The notes under the pieces are model-generated. The model was not told the DNA's origin, made no database searches, and saw only the letters and a list, made by a program, of their open reading frames with translations. Of a stretch of 64,000 bases of DNA, positions 50,950-62,701 are shown piece after piece. Both the position numbers and the translations under genes were made by a program. Source of the stretch: Pseudogracilibacillus sp. Lineage in GTDB: Bacteria; Bacillota; Bacilli; Bacillales; Amphibacillaceae. How positions within the stretch are numbered: position 1 is the stretch's first letter; every line of letters begins with the position of its first letter. The DNA lies in contig JAPFDT010000006.1 of NCBI GenBank assembly GCA_026169815.1, positions 1-64,000 on the forward strand, given 5' to 3'.

Positions 50950-50990
50950 GAAAAACCTGTTCCAGCGTTTAAGCTGAAACAGGTTTTTTA
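50950..50990 (-). terminator. odhAB terminator
   Basis: aaaaaacctgtttcagcttaaacgctggaacaggttttt on minus strand. Confidence 0.92.
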
Positions 50991-50997
50991 TGTTGTA

Positions 50998-52233
50998 TTA
51001 ACCTTGTAATAATAAGTCGTATGGATCTTCTAACATTTCTTTAATACGTACTAGGAATTGAACTGCTTCTTTACCGTCAACAATTCGGTGGTCGTATGAT
51101 AATGCTAAGTACATCATCGGACGAACTTCGATTGAATCATCTGGCATAACTACAGCACGTTTTACAATGTTGTGCATTCCTAGAATACCAACTTGTGGTG
51201 TATTTAGGATTGGTGTTGATAACATCGAACCAAAAATACCACCGTTTGTAATTGTGAATGAACCGCCTTGTAATTCATCGATTCCTAATTTGTTTTCTTG
51301 TGCTTTTGTGCCAAGATCTACAATTTCTTTTTCAATTCCTGCAAAACCTAATTTGTCTGCATCACGTACAACTGGTACAACTAGTCCACCTGGTGCTGAA
51401 ACTGCGATACCAATATCGTAATATTCTTTAATAATTAAGTCTGTTCCACTAATTTCCGCATTTAGTAATGGGAATTCTTTTAGTGCTGCAACACTTGCTT
51501 TAGTAAAGAATGACATGAAACCTAATTTAATATCGTTTTTAGCGACGAAGCCTTCTTGTCTTTCTTTACGTAAGTTCATGACTGCGCTCATGTCAACCTC
51601 GTTAAATGTCGTTAACATTGCTGAGTTGTGCTGTGCTTCTACTAGACGCTTAGCAATTGTTTGACGACGACGAGACATTTTTTCGATTTTTACAGGCTTT
51701 TCAAACTGCTGCTCTGTAGTCGCTGCCTTTGGCGCAGATGGTGCAGGTGCAGATTTTGCTGCATTGTTCGCTGCGTCTACATCTTCTGGACGAACACGGC
51801 CTAATGGATCTTGCGCTTTTACTTTGCTTAGATCAATTCCTAGTTCACGTGCACGTTTTCTAGCTGCTGGAGATGCAACAACTCCGTCATCTTGTGAAGT
51901 TTCTTCCGCTGTTTCTTCAGCTTTTACTGGTTCAGCTGCTTCTTCCTTCGCCGGTGCTTCTTCTTTTGTTGGTTCGCTGCTTACTGTTCCTGCTTCTGCA
52001 TTCTCATCAAGCTTAGCGATTGTATCACCAACACTTACGTCGTCACCTTCTTCAGCTAAAACTTCAACAATAACTCCTGCATAGTCAGAGTTAACTTCAA
52101 CGTTAACTTTGTCTGTTTCTAGCTCAACAACCGGATCACCTTGTTCTATTTTGTCACCTGGTTTTACAAGCCATTCTGCTATTGTACCTTCTGTAATCGA
52201 TTCTGCTAGTTCTGGAATAATAATTTCCTTCAC
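50998..52233 (-). CDS. odhB: 2-oxoglutarate dehydrogenase E2 (dihydrolipoyl succinyltransferase)
   Basis: Lipoyl domain [12 protein letters not shown]; catalytic [16 protein letters not shown]. Confidence 0.97.
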   Translation of the reverse strand: MKEIIIPELAESITEGTIAEWLVKPGDKIEQGDPVVELETDKVNVEVNSDYAGVIVEVLAEEGDDVSVGDTIAKLDENAEAGTVSSEPTKEEAPAKEEAAEPVKAEETAEETSQDDGVVASPAARKRARELGIDLSKVKAQDPLGRVRPEDVDAANNAAKSAPAPSAPKAATTEQQFEKPVKIEKMSRRRQTIAKRLVEAQHNSAMLTTFNEVDMSAVMNLRKERQEGFVAKNDIKLGFMSFFTKASVAALKEFPLLNAEISGTDLIIKEYYDIGIAVSAPGGLVVPVVRDADKLGFAGIEKEIVDLGTKAQENKLGIDELQGGSFTITNGGIFGSMLSTPILNTPQVGILGMHNIVKRAVVMPDDSIEVRPMMYLALSYDHRIVDGKEAVQFLVRIKEMLEDPYDLLLQG

Positions 52234-52235
52234 TA

Positions 52236-55079
52236 TTAGTTCCTCCCCTTTGATGGATTAATTGCTTTTTTCACAACATCTTCTTGAATTACCTTATGAA
52301 CGTTAGGTTCTCCGACAGAAGTTGATGCTCTTTCTGGTCGTCCAACATAACGAATCGCTACACCTTCTAATTCTAAGTCACGTAAATATTCTAAAACAAA
52401 ACGCCAGCTTCCCATATTCTTAGGCTCTTCTTGTACCCAAACAATTTCTTCTAAGTTAGGTAATTGAGCAAGCTCATCTTTCAATTGTTCTAATGGGAAA
52501 GGATATAATTGTTCTACACGTAATGAACGCAACCAATCAAACTTCTCTTCTGATTTGTCAATTGCATCTTCAATGTCAACCATTACTTTTCCTGACCCTA
52601 ACAATAAGCGTTTTGCATTCTTCTTACTTACTTTTAGATTCGGCTGATTACGTAATGGGATGAACTTACCATCTGTAAATTCTTTTGCTTCAGAAGCTAC
52701 TCGTGCGTTACGTAATAAACTTTTCGGTGACATAACAACTAATGGACGAGCTTCTTCACGTCCTTGCATTTTCGCTTGACGACGTAATAAATGGAAGAAT
52801 TGAGCAGATGATGTCACGTTTGCTACGATCCAGTTATTTTCACCAGCCATTTGCAAGAAACGTTCTAAACGTGCACTTGAATGTTCTGGTCCTTGTCCTT
52901 CATACCCGTGAGGTAATAACATAACCATATTAGATATATCTCCCCATTTAGCGCGTGAAGATGATATAAACTGGTCAAACATTACTTGTCCCACGTTAGC
53001 AAAGTCACCAAATTGCGCTTCCCAAATAACTAGTGTTTCAGGTGATTGAATACTATAACCATATTCAAAACCTAATACAGCTGTTTCAGATAACGGGCTA
53101 TTATGAATATCGAATGACGCATTTGCATCTTCTAAATCATGCATTGGACAATATTTCTCACCAGTCTCTGTATCATAAACGACTAAATGACGATGCGCGA
53201 ATGTACCACGCTCTGAATCTTGTCCTGTAAGTCGAATCGGGATACCATCTTTTAGGATAGAAGCAAATGCTAACGCTTCTCCTTCGCCCCATTCTGCTTT
53301 TTGGCCTTCTTCTAAAATATTAACTCGACGCTTGAATACACGCTCTAAACGTTTGAATCCTTTAAAATCTTCTGGACGTTCTAATAAGTCAGCATTCAGC
53401 TTCTTCAGTTCATCTAGTGGAACTGCTGTTTCATAGTTGTCGATACTATTTGCAAGTACGTCTGGCATATTTAACTCAGCAATACCTGATAAAGCATCTT
53501 CTTCTTTCAAACTATCATAAACAGCTTGGAATTCAGCTTGAGCGTCTTTCTTCATTGCTTCATAATCATCGGTTTGAATTGTACCTTCTGTCGCTAATTG
53601 TTCAGAATAAATTTCTGTAACAGTTGGGTGCGCATCAATTTCACGATATAATGCTGGTTGTGTTGCACGTGGTTCATCCATTTCGTTATGACCATAACGA
53701 CGGTAACCAACTAAATCAAGCACACAATCGTTTTTAAACGTACGTGTATAATCATATGCTAATTGAATTGCACGGACACACGAAATTGGATCATCCGCAT
53801 TAACACGAATAATCGGGATTTCATATCCTTTAGCTAAATCACTTGCATAACGAGTAGAACGACTCTCTCTTCTATCTGTTGTAAATCCAATTAAGTTGTT
53901 TGCAATAATGTGTAATGACCCACCAGTTTGATATCCTTTTAAGCCGCTTAAGTTTAATGATTCAGGTACGATTCCTTCCCCAATAAATGCCGCATCTCCG
54001 TGAATTAAAACACTCATTGCTTTGTCTACATCTTGAACTGGATAACCTTTTTCAGAGCGGTCATCTTGTGCTGCACGTGTAGAACCTGCAACAATCGGAT
54101 TAACAAACTCTAAATGTGATGGATTATGTGCTAAATGTACTTTCGTTGATGCTTCATCGTTCTCTACGACTCTCGTTGCACCAAAGTGATATTTAACATC
54201 TCCTGTCCAACCGTAGTTAATACCAGATGATCCTTCAGAAGGAACTAACTCTTTATCTGGAGCATGTTGGAATTCAGAGAAGATTGCATCTAGTGGCTTA
54301 CCTAGTACGTGTGCTAATACACTTAAACGTCCACGGTGTGCCATACCCATCATAATATTCTCGATTTTATCTTTATTTGCAGCTTTAACAATTTGGTCTA
54401 AAACAGGAACCATTGCTTCTAATCCTTCAATAGAAAAACGTTTTTGACCAACAAATGTTCTCTGTAAAAAATGTTCAAAGCCTTCTACTTTAATTAATCT
54501 ATCTAATAAATGTTTCTTGTCTTCATCTGAAAATGCTATTTCATACTTATCTGATTCGATTTGTTCTAGGAACCATTTTCTCTCAGCATCACTATTTACA
54601 TGATCATATTCAAATGAAATTTTACCTGTGTACTTTTTGCGTAAAAACTCTACGACATCTAATGCTGTTTCGACTTGTGCAGGTGCTTTATCCCAAACCC
54701 ATGAAGCTGGGATCCCTTGTAAGTCTGCATCTGTAATACCATACGTATCAGGATTTAATAAATTTGTTTTTTCATGCCAGCCACCAACAGCATAAATATC
54801 TGCTTGTAAATGACCAAAGCGACGAATTGCGTCAATGTATTTCATAGCAGAAGTCAAGATGCGTACATCATTTGTTGAAAAATCACCGCTAGCTTGTTCT
54901 GCTTGTCCACTTGCTTGTAACCATTTAGGAGCTCCGTGTTCTTCGAATACCTCTTTTAAAGATGAATCTACCTGACTTGGATCTTCTTTAAAAAGTTCGT
55001 ACTGTTCTTCCACATAGCCCATGTTCGGACCATAAAAATTTTTCCAAATATTTTCATTAGGTTCTGCACGTTGTGCCAC
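52236..55079 (-). CDS. odhA: 2-oxoglutarate dehydrogenase E1
   Basis: 947 aa; [36 protein letters not shown]. Confidence 0.97.
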   Translation of the reverse strand: MAQRAEPNENIWKNFYGPNMGYVEEQYELFKEDPSQVDSSLKEVFEEHGAPKWLQASGQAEQASGDFSTNDVRILTSAMKYIDAIRRFGHLQADIYAVGGWHEKTNLLNPDTYGITDADLQGIPASWVWDKAPAQVETALDVVEFLRKKYTGKISFEYDHVNSDAERKWFLEQIESDKYEIAFSDEDKKHLLDRLIKVEGFEHFLQRTFVGQKRFSIEGLEAMVPVLDQIVKAANKDKIENIMMGMAHRGRLSVLAHVLGKPLDAIFSEFQHAPDKELVPSEGSSGINYGWTGDVKYHFGATRVVENDEASTKVHLAHNPSHLEFVNPIVAGSTRAAQDDRSEKGYPVQDVDKAMSVLIHGDAAFIGEGIVPESLNLSGLKGYQTGGSLHIIANNLIGFTTDRRESRSTRYASDLAKGYEIPIIRVNADDPISCVRAIQLAYDYTRTFKNDCVLDLVGYRRYGHNEMDEPRATQPALYREIDAHPTVTEIYSEQLATEGTIQTDDYEAMKKDAQAEFQAVYDSLKEEDALSGIAELNMPDVLANSIDNYETAVPLDELKKLNADLLERPEDFKGFKRLERVFKRRVNILEEGQKAEWGEGEALAFASILKDGIPIRLTGQDSERGTFAHRHLVVYDTETGEKYCPMHDLEDANASFDIHNSPLSETAVLGFEYGYSIQSPETLVIWEAQFGDFANVGQVMFDQFISSSRAKWGDISNMVMLLPHGYEGQGPEHSSARLERFLQMAGENNWIVANVTSSAQFFHLLRRQAKMQGREEARPLVVMSPKSLLRNARVASEAKEFTDGKFIPLRNQPNLKVSKKNAKRLLLGSGKVMVDIEDAIDKSEEKFDWLRSLRVEQLYPFPLEQLKDELAQLPNLEEIVWVQEEPKNMGSWRFVLEYLRDLELEGVAIRYVGRPERASTSVGEPNVHKVIQEDVVKKAINPSKGRN

Positions 55080-55395
55080 GTCTTATACCCCCATATAGAT
55101 ATTGACTTTTCCATTTAAAATGGAATCAAACACTACCTTTCATTATAGGACTGTCCTATCACTTGAGCAACTAATTTGCTTTATATTTATATAATTTCTA
55201 TTGTTCTGCTAAACTTGCGCCCATACTAGCCTTGTGCATAATTTCTATGATTGCGCTTTCTATATTTTTCCAAGTATCTTTTCAACGCTTTTTCACAAAC
55301 TTATAATCATTACTATTTTCCTAATTTTTTAATGTATTTACTTATCTTTTCATGGTACGATAATTATATTATCCAACATAAAAGGAGGTATATAC

Positions 55396-56013
55396 GTGAG
55401 TTTTACAAGCTTTACGAAAGAAGATTTTGACACTTTTACAATTGACGGACTTGATGAACGAATGAAAGCAATCCAAGAAAGAATTCAGCCTAAATTTGCT
55501 TATATTGGAGAAACAATTCAAGATGATGTAAGTGATATGGTTGGCTCTGAGATGTTTGTACATATTGCGAGGCACGCTAGACGTACAGTGAATCCTCCCA
55601 ATGATACGTGGATGGCATTTGCTGGAAATAAACGTGGTTATAAAAAGCATCCCCATTTTCAAATTGGTCTTTGGGATAGCCATCTATTTATTTGGTTAGC
55701 TTTTATTTACGAATTGCCCAATAAAACAAATATGGCAAACACATTTCTCCACCACTTGGACGAATTAGACGATATCATTCCAGATGATTTTGTTATTTCA
55801 TTAGATCATATGAAAAAAGCCGCAACAAAAAAGAAGGATACTGATTTAGAGAAATCGCTCATTCGTTTTCGTGATGTGAAAAAAGCTGAATTTCTTGTCG
55901 GTCGTCACATTATGCCGGATGATCCTATTTTACAAAACGAAGAGACGTTTCTCACTCATATTAAAGAGACTTTTCAAACATTACTGCCAATTTATCGTTT
56001 AAGTTATGAGTAA
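55396..56013 (+). CDS. yktB: YktB/DUF1054-family protein
   Basis: FTKEDFDTFTIDGLDERM...HVARHARRTVNPPNDTW-type family sequence. Confidence 0.85.
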   Translation: MSFTSFTKEDFDTFTIDGLDERMKAIQERIQPKFAYIGETIQDDVSDMVGSEMFVHIARHARRTVNPPNDTWMAFAGNKRGYKKHPHFQIGLWDSHLFIWLAFIYELPNKTNMANTFLHHLDELDDIIPDDFVISLDHMKKAATKKKDTDLEKSLIRFRDVKKAEFLVGRHIMPDDPILQNEETFLTHIKETFQTLLPIYRLSYE

Positions 56014-56112
56014 GGAGATTTTTTACGCTTTCATATGTGATAACATTTCACAATTCAGTAAAAAGCAGTTATAATAACACATATACATAATGAATTGAAG
56101 GAGGAAACTTCG

Positions 56113-56214
56113 ATGAAATTACTTTTAATTACACTCGTATCAATTGTATTTACTACTTCTTGCCTAACTTCTGCTTATGAATCACAAGCTGGGGTACCTA
56201 AAAATAATCAATAA
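56113..56214 (+). CDS. 33-aa secreted/lipoprotein-like peptide
   Basis: MKLLLITLVSIVFTTSCLTSAYESQAGVPKNNQ*, SD gaaggaggaaac, immediate terminator; not in ORF track. Confidence 0.65.
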   Translation: MKLLLITLVSIVFTTSCLTSAYESQAGVPKNNQ

Positions 56215-56250
56215 TAAAAACGTCATGTGATATGTTACATGACGTTTTTT
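56215..56250. terminator. Bidirectional terminator
   Basis: aaaaacgtcatgtgatatgttacatgacgtttttt. Confidence 0.9.
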
Positions 56251-56255
56251 CATCT

Positions 56256-56738
56256 TCATTTTGCATTTGGAAATCCTTGTTGACGTAATACTTCAAAAAT
56301 AACGATTGCGACAGAATTGGATAAGTTGAGTGATCTAACATTATCAGATGAAGGAATTTGTAAACAACTTTCTTCTTTTCCAACAATTTCTTCACGTGGA
56401 ATTCCAGATGTTTCTCTACCGAAAATTAAAAAGATCTCTCCCGCTTCCTCTTGCTGAAAATTGACATCTGTATAACTTTTCGTGCCGAAATTTTCAATAT
56501 AATAAAATGTACCTTCTTCATAACGCTTATATAATTCAGCTAAATTATCATATTCTTGCACCCTTACATTGTGCCAATAATCTAATCCGGCTCGTTTCAC
56601 CGCTTTACTATCAATCGAAAAACCGAGTGGATGGATTAAATGCAACGTCGCGTCTGTCGCTAAACAAGTACGCGCAATATTTCCTGTATTTGCTGGTATT
56701 TCTGGCTGAAATAAAACTATGTGTATTCCCACGTTCAT
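56256..56738 (-). CDS. trmL: tRNA (cytidine(34)-2'-O)-methyltransferase
   Basis: SPOUT motifs IPANTGNIARTC, FGRETSGIP, NLSNSVAI. Confidence 0.93.
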   Translation of the reverse strand: MNVGIHIVLFQPEIPANTGNIARTCLATDATLHLIHPLGFSIDSKAVKRAGLDYWHNVRVQEYDNLAELYKRYEEGTFYYIENFGTKSYTDVNFQQEEAGEIFLIFGRETSGIPREEIVGKEESCLQIPSSDNVRSLNLSNSVAIVIFEVLRQQGFPNAK

Positions 56739-56767
56739 CCCTTCATTTCTTATATATTATTCAAAGA

Positions 56768-57901
56768 TTATGCTTGTCGAAATGCTAATCCCTTTTCCAT
56801 TTCAAAAATGACTTGCTCGTCCGCTTCTGTTTCTAAAGCTTGTTCAATCGCTGCAAACGCCTCGTCAGTCCCTATTTTCCCTAGTGACCAAGCAGCTGTT
56901 CCGCGAATAACTGGACGCACATCTTCTTTCATAACCGCAATCAATTCATCTACTGCTGTTTCATCTTTAAAATGCGCTAAACCAATCATTGCATTGCGTT
57001 GCAGCGGATTTTTACCACGCCAAAAACCTGAAACATGTCCAAACTTTCCTCTAAAATCACGATTCGACATTCGTAACATAGGTGTCAATAATGGTTTTGC
57101 CACTTCTGGTTCAGGTTCAAATTCTTCATGTAAATGATAGTCAATTCCTTTATTATATGGACAAACCGCCTGACATGTATCACAACCATAGACTCTCGTT
57201 CCAATTTTATCTCGAAACATATCTGGTAACATTACTTTTGTTTGGGTATGATATGCTAAACACATTTGTGCGTTCAGTTGACCTGCTTCAACAATTGCCC
57301 CTGTTGGACAAGCATCCATACAAGCACGACAATCGCCACAACTATCTTCAACAGGACTATCTGGTAAAAACGGCATGTTTGTCATCACTTCGCCTAAATA
57401 GACAAACGAACCATATTCTTCTGTTATAAGTAACGTGTTTTTACCTGTAAATCCTAGGCCTGCACGTTCTGCAACAGCACGATCACTAAGTTCTCCTGTA
57501 TCGACCATCACATTATACTGTACATCTGGAACCTTTTCTTGAATAAATTCCATCAGTTTATTTAACCTATCTCGTAAAACATGGTGATAATCTTCTCCCC
57601 AAGAAGCTCGGCAAAAAATCCCTCGCCGTTCTCCCTTTTTACTTTTAGGTGGTGATGGTATGCGCGAAGGATAAGCTAAAGCAATCGATATGATGGACTC
57701 AACATTACTCATTAAACGAGCAGGCTCTGTTCTTTCCTCTATCGAACCTTTTTCAAAACCTGAATTATAATCCAAACTTTCTCTCGCTCGTAAACGTGCT
57801 TTTAACTCTGAAAAAACATCCGCAGAAGCAAAACCTATTTTGTCGATTCCGATTTTTTTACTATATTCAATCACTTCTTCTTTTAACTTTGTAACATCCA
57901 T
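56768..57901 (-). CDS. queG: Epoxyqueuosine reductase
   Basis: CGDCRACMDACPTGAI and CDTCQAVCPYN clusters, C-terminal HEAT-like repeats. Confidence 0.95.
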   Translation of the reverse strand: MDVTKLKEEVIEYSKKIGIDKIGFASADVFSELKARLRARESLDYNSGFEKGSIEERTEPARLMSNVESIISIALAYPSRIPSPPKSKKGERRGIFCRASWGEDYHHVLRDRLNKLMEFIQEKVPDVQYNVMVDTGELSDRAVAERAGLGFTGKNTLLITEEYGSFVYLGEVMTNMPFLPDSPVEDSCGDCRACMDACPTGAIVEAGQLNAQMCLAYHTQTKVMLPDMFRDKIGTRVYGCDTCQAVCPYNKGIDYHLHEEFEPEPEVAKPLLTPMLRMSNRDFRGKFGHVSGFWRGKNPLQRNAMIGLAHFKDETAVDELIAVMKEDVRPVIRGTAAWSLGKIGTDEAFAAIEQALETEADEQVIFEMEKGLAFRQA

Positions 57902-58025
57902 TCGAACACACCTCCTTATTACTTTTACTTTTTGAATCCATTAAATCATACATCAAGTTATAACTTATTTACAATCTTTCGTTTACGGTGTACGATAGAT
58001 GAAGCAAAGAAAGGAAGGGAAACAA

Positions 58026-58898
58026 ATGTCTAATTATTCTTTCATCATGAGCCAAGGTTTATTTTCTCATAAAGACGCACTTACAATACCTTACGAAGAA
58101 CGTGCCGTACAATTTGGTGACGGAGTATATGAAGTGATTCGAGTCTATGATGGTCGTCCTTATTTAATGAAAGAACATATTGATCGTTTATACCGTTCAT
58201 TAGAAGCTATTAAAATCGACTTAACAATCGATAATCCAACATTAACGCAATTGTTAGTAGATTTATTAGAAAAAAACAACATGACATCTGATGGTCATAT
58301 TTATTTACAAGTATCTCGCGGTTCAGCACCACGAACGCATGTATTCCCAGAAAAGACAGTCCCAAATATTTATGCATATGTAAAAGATACTCCACGTCAT
58401 ATGGATAAACTTGAAAAAGGTGTGCATACGATCATTTTACCTGATGAACGTTGGGATAATTGTTATATCAAAAGTTTAAATTTACTTCCAAACGTTTTAG
58501 CAAAACAAACAGCTGCAGAAAATAACTGTTATGAAGCAATTTTACATCGTGACGGCGTTGTCACAGAGTGTGGCTCATCAAATATTTTCCTAGTGAAAGA
58601 TGGGAAAATTTATACACACCCTACGACGAATCATATTTTAAACGGATGTGTGCGCATGGCAGTTGAACGTTTCACAACTAACTTAAACATTCCATTTATT
58701 AACGAAGCATTTACGATTGACGATATCAATGATGCAGATGAAATATTTTTAACGAGTAGTATGTCGGAAGTGTTACCTGTTGTGCAAGTCGATGGTAAGC
58801 AAGTTGCCAATGGAAAACCTGGTACAATAACTCGACAATTACAAAAGGCTTATAATACTGATGCACAAATCGAAGGAACAAAAAAGGCAATATCATAA
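58026..58898 (+). CDS. dat: D-amino acid aminotransferase (PLP class IV)
   Basis: ERAVQFGDGVYEVIRVYDG, YIKSLNLLPNVLAKQ, TECGSSNIFLV. Confidence 0.92.
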   Translation: MSNYSFIMSQGLFSHKDALTIPYEERAVQFGDGVYEVIRVYDGRPYLMKEHIDRLYRSLEAIKIDLTIDNPTLTQLLVDLLEKNNMTSDGHIYLQVSRGSAPRTHVFPEKTVPNIYAYVKDTPRHMDKLEKGVHTIILPDERWDNCYIKSLNLLPNVLAKQTAAENNCYEAILHRDGVVTECGSSNIFLVKDGKIYTHPTTNHILNGCVRMAVERFTTNLNIPFINEAFTIDDINDADEIFLTSSMSEVLPVVQVDGKQVANGKPGTITRQLQKAYNTDAQIEGTKKAIS

Positions 58899-58902
58899 CA
58901 GA

Positions 58903-58946
58903 ACCCCCCTTGAGAGTACAGTCATGACACTATCTCAAGGGGGATT
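58903..58946. terminator. Terminator-like inverted repeat
   Basis: cccccttgagagtacagtcatgacactatctcaaggggg. Confidence 0.75.
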
Positions 58947-58991
58947 TCTATTGTTACATTATTAAAGTTCATTATTATTCACAACACTATG

Positions 58992-59972
58992 TTAGTACAT
59001 ATATCTTTCTATAAATCTAGTAATCTCTTTTATATAATTATCACGATGTAAAACGATTGCTTCTCCATGATTCGCTTCTGGAAAAGTAATCACTTCATGT
59101 GGTGTGTTTGTAACAGCTGCAAGTTCATAAGTCATGTCAGTTGGAACAAAAGTATCACCTTCTCCATGAATATATAAAATCGGCACTGTCGCATTTTTTA
59201 CTTGTTCTAAAGCTGAAGCCTCTTGTAACGAATAACCTGCGCGCATTTTCGTTACTAAACTAGTGGATGGCAAAACAGGTTTGTCTGGCAAATGATACAT
59301 TCGCTTCATTTGATAGGCAAATAAATCATAAACCGACGTATAAGGACTATCAGCAACAATCGCCGTAACATTATCCGGCAACTGCTCACCACTTGCCATT
59401 AATACAGTCGCAGCCCCCATTGATAAACCATGTAAAACAATCTCTACATTAGGATTATCTTCTATTAATACATCTATCCAATCGATTAAATCAAGTCGAT
59501 CATGCCAACCGAACCCATAATAATCGCCACCACTTTTACCATGACCTCGTAAGTCTGGGGTGAACAGATTAAAACCTAAATCTTTATAATAAAATTCACC
59601 AAATAAGCCCATATCAAACCCATGACCCAAATAGCCATGTGCGAAGACAACTGTTTTGTTCGTTTCTTGTTTGGCAGGCAAATAAGAACCTTGCAAATCT
59701 AACTCGTCAAAAGACGTCATATGCAACGTTTCAAATGGTTGATCATTCGTCCATTCAATCCAATCCCCATCAAGAAATTCATCCATCGCTTCAGCTGATA
59801 CTTCTAAATCTTCATTTCCTTGTAAAAAATCTTTTGGACCACGTTTTATCGCTAACTCATAAAAGAAAATACTACCAATTACATTCACAACCAAAACAAT
59901 CGCAATAATCATACTAACAAGTAATAATATTCTTTTTTTCACGTCTACTCCCATCCCCTTTCTAAGGAGCAT
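58992..59972 (-). CDS. Alpha/beta hydrolase, membrane-anchored
   Basis: GYLGHG, HGLSMGAATV nucleophile elbow; start uncertain among several candidates. Confidence 0.82.
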   Translation of the reverse strand: MLLRKGMGVDVKKRILLLVSMIIAIVLVVNVIGSIFFYELAIKRGPKDFLQGNEDLEVSAEAMDEFLDGDWIEWTNDQPFETLHMTSFDELDLQGSYLPAKQETNKTVVFAHGYLGHGFDMGLFGEFYYKDLGFNLFTPDLRGHGKSGGDYYGFGWHDRLDLIDWIDVLIEDNPNVEIVLHGLSMGAATVLMASGEQLPDNVTAIVADSPYTSVYDLFAYQMKRMYHLPDKPVLPSTSLVTKMRAGYSLQEASALEQVKNATVPILYIHGEGDTFVPTDMTYELAAVTNTPHEVITFPEANHGEAIVLHRDNYIKEITRFIERYMY

Positions 59973-60069
59973 TATCGTTATCTATTATAAACGATACGAC
60001 GCAATTAGTCTGTACTCGACTTTATAAAATGAATGGATATAGAGTGATATTTTTCCTTTTCAAGAAAAA

Positions 60070-60380
60070 GAGATTGGGATAAAACATGTTTTACATGATT
60101 CAATTTCATAATTTATTTTAATGTTAAAAATACGAACTTGACGTTTAAGGATAGCCCCATTTACTTTCATTTCAGCCGTCTGCTTTTAGCGGGCATGGGC
60201 TCAACCCTTTGTACAACACTAACGTATTGTACAAAAGACTTTAGGATTCATGCTCATCCCGCAAGAACCAGGCGGCTTCCATTCCAGTAAACTTAGTTAC
60301 ATGGGTTAATCAGGTGTGATGATAAATATTTATAACTAAAAATCTGTGTTTTTAATTAAATTATTCTATTATAAAATTGA
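60070..60380. repeat. Type B dispersed element (uninterrupted copy, inverted relative to 41638-42145)
   Basis: Reverse complement shares cccatgtaactaagtttactggaatggaagccg and gctaaaagcag..cggctg..atgaa.gtaaa blocks. Confidence 0.7.
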
Positions 60381-60385
60381 TTGTA

Positions 60386-62521
60386 TTAAAATAACCTTGA
60401 TCCTTTTGATCCCATCACTTTTGACATAAACGCATTAATTGGTGTTTTTAAAAACGAGCCTGCAAGGATAAACGCTGAGCCAAAACCAATTAATGTAATA
60501 ATATCTCGTAATGTCCGCTTCCAAACAATCCCACCAACTGCTTCACGCATTAAATCAACTGCATAGGTAAATGGTAAAATCGGATTGATCATTTGGAAGA
60601 ACTTCGGTAACAATACAACTGGATAAGTCCCTCCAGACCCTGCGATTTGTAAAACGAGTAAAATAATAATTAACGCTTTTCCTACATCACCAAAGATCGA
60701 AACAACTGTATATATAATCGTCATAAATACAAAGCTGACGAGCAGACCGAATAATATAAAATATGGTAACGATGATACTTGGACTTTTAATAAAAAGACG
60801 TCTCCTAATACGACAATCAACGCTTGGAAAAACCCGATTGTCAAAAAGGTAAGTAAACGACCAAAATACATATGACGTGGCTTAATTGTTGGATCATCTT
60901 TAATATCTGTCGTTAACAAGGAAATAAGTAATAAACCACCAACCCACATTGCTAATACTGTATAAAACGGTGTCATACCTGTTCCATAGTTAGGTATTGG
61001 GAATACTTCATTTTTATTTAATACGACAGGCTCTGCAAAGAATCCTTTTTCCGATTCTGGATCATTTTTCAATAACTCAATAATCTCATTTAAATCTGTT
61101 TCTTCTTCTAAATCTCGAATTTTACTCGTTGTTTCTTTCACTTTATCGTTAACGTAAGGATACTCATTTAACACGCCTGTAAGAAGTTCTTGCCCATCAT
61201 CTAAATGATTACTTGTATTTTCTAACAAACGTTTTACTTCTGGAATCGTTCCTTGAATATCAGTAATCATTTCTTTTGCATCAAGTAATGTTTGTTTTCC
61301 TCCTTGAATTTCTGAACGTAATGTAGGCTCAATTGTATCCGTATATGTCGTAACAAATTGATCGATTGTTTCAGTAGAAACACCGTCAAAGTCTATAAAT
61401 GAATTAAATTCTTGTTTCACTTCTTTAGCGTATGATTTTATTTCATCTGATTCTTTAGCTAAATCTTCTAATGAGTCTTTCATTTGGCTAATTTCATCAA
61501 TTACTGTCGCGAGTTCCTCATTATCCTCTTCTAACTCATCTTGAACGGATTGCAATGACGCTTCTGCATCAGCTAGTTCTTTAATGACAGTGTCCATTTT
61601 CTTATCGACGTCTTCTATGCTTTTTTCTAACTTATCAAAAGCTAGATCACTTTCATCTAATTCTTTTAACTTGTCATTTACATCATGAATAGCAGTTTGA
61701 GCTTTTTCTAAATCTGCTTTGATAATTGGTGAAATCTCATCCAATGTGGTTTCCACTTCTTCTAACAAGTTAATCGTATCGTTTATTTTTTGTAAACCAT
61801 TAGCCGTTATAGATTCTACTTCCGGAATTTTCGCTAAAGCATTAGCAATTAACTTTTCCGCATCATTAGCATCATTTTCCGTACTCGTTAATACTTCATG
61901 AATATCTGGAAGTGATTCTTCTAAACTGAATACATAATCTTTAAATGTTTGAATATCCGGATAATCTTCTTCTAGTTCTAAACCAATTTCATTAAACATC
62001 TCAAAAATAACACCATTAACAGTAGATATAAATTCACTACTAATTTCCTCTACGATGACGGATACACCTTTATCCGTTATTTTTGGTGAGATGGCATTAA
62101 TTTTTTCGTTCACATAATATTCCATGTTCGCTTTTTCAGGGTCACCTGATGTGACAGACCCTAATTTTTCGGTAAAGTTTTTAGGAATGACCATGACAGC
62201 ATAGAAGTTGCCGTATTCAACTTCTTCCATCGCTTTTTCACGGTCAACAAATTGCCAGTTCATCGCATCATTTTCTTCCAATATCGAGACAAGGTCATCC
62301 CCAACGTGAATGTCTTCTCCACGTATCGTTGCACCTTCGTCTTCGTTCACTACTCCAATTGGAATTTGGTCTGTTTGCCCATATGGATCCCATGATGCCT
62401 TTATATTAAACCATGCATATAAAGACGGTAAGAAAATGAGTCCTCCAATAACTATTAACACAGAAAAATTCGTTACAATATTTTTTATATCTAATCGATA
62501 AATATCCCATATATTACGCAT
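60386..62521 (-). CDS. yhgE: YhgE/Pip-family ABC-2 type membrane protein
   Basis: 711 aa; N-terminal TM, FLPSLYAWFNIKASWDPYG, long coiled-coil ectodomain, C-terminal 5 TM. Confidence 0.9.
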   Translation of the reverse strand: MRNIWDIYRLDIKNIVTNFSVLIVIGGLIFLPSLYAWFNIKASWDPYGQTDQIPIGVVNEDEGATIRGEDIHVGDDLVSILEENDAMNWQFVDREKAMEEVEYGNFYAVMVIPKNFTEKLGSVTSGDPEKANMEYYVNEKINAISPKITDKGVSVIVEEISSEFISTVNGVIFEMFNEIGLELEEDYPDIQTFKDYVFSLEESLPDIHEVLTSTENDANDAEKLIANALAKIPEVESITANGLQKINDTINLLEEVETTLDEISPIIKADLEKAQTAIHDVNDKLKELDESDLAFDKLEKSIEDVDKKMDTVIKELADAEASLQSVQDELEEDNEELATVIDEISQMKDSLEDLAKESDEIKSYAKEVKQEFNSFIDFDGVSTETIDQFVTTYTDTIEPTLRSEIQGGKQTLLDAKEMITDIQGTIPEVKRLLENTSNHLDDGQELLTGVLNEYPYVNDKVKETTSKIRDLEEETDLNEIIELLKNDPESEKGFFAEPVVLNKNEVFPIPNYGTGMTPFYTVLAMWVGGLLLISLLTTDIKDDPTIKPRHMYFGRLLTFLTIGFFQALIVVLGDVFLLKVQVSSLPYFILFGLLVSFVFMTIIYTVVSIFGDVGKALIIILLVLQIAGSGGTYPVVLLPKFFQMINPILPFTYAVDLMREAVGGIVWKRTLRDIITLIGFGSAFILAGSFLKTPINAFMSKVMGSKGSRLF

Positions 62522-62701
62522 AAATCGTGACTCCTAAAAAAGAATGATAGGTTGATTATAACAGAAACAATGATAATTTCGTTGAAAAAGCAGTGAACAT
62601 TATATATTAAGTAACTACGATTCATTGTAATTATTTTTTCAAATCAATTGCCTATCATTACTCTACCCGTACTTTAAAAAACTAATGATAAAAGTGGATA
62701 T

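Noticed and set aside
55369-55683. 104-aa minus-strand ORF
   Set aside because: Antisense to yktB and crosses its start.
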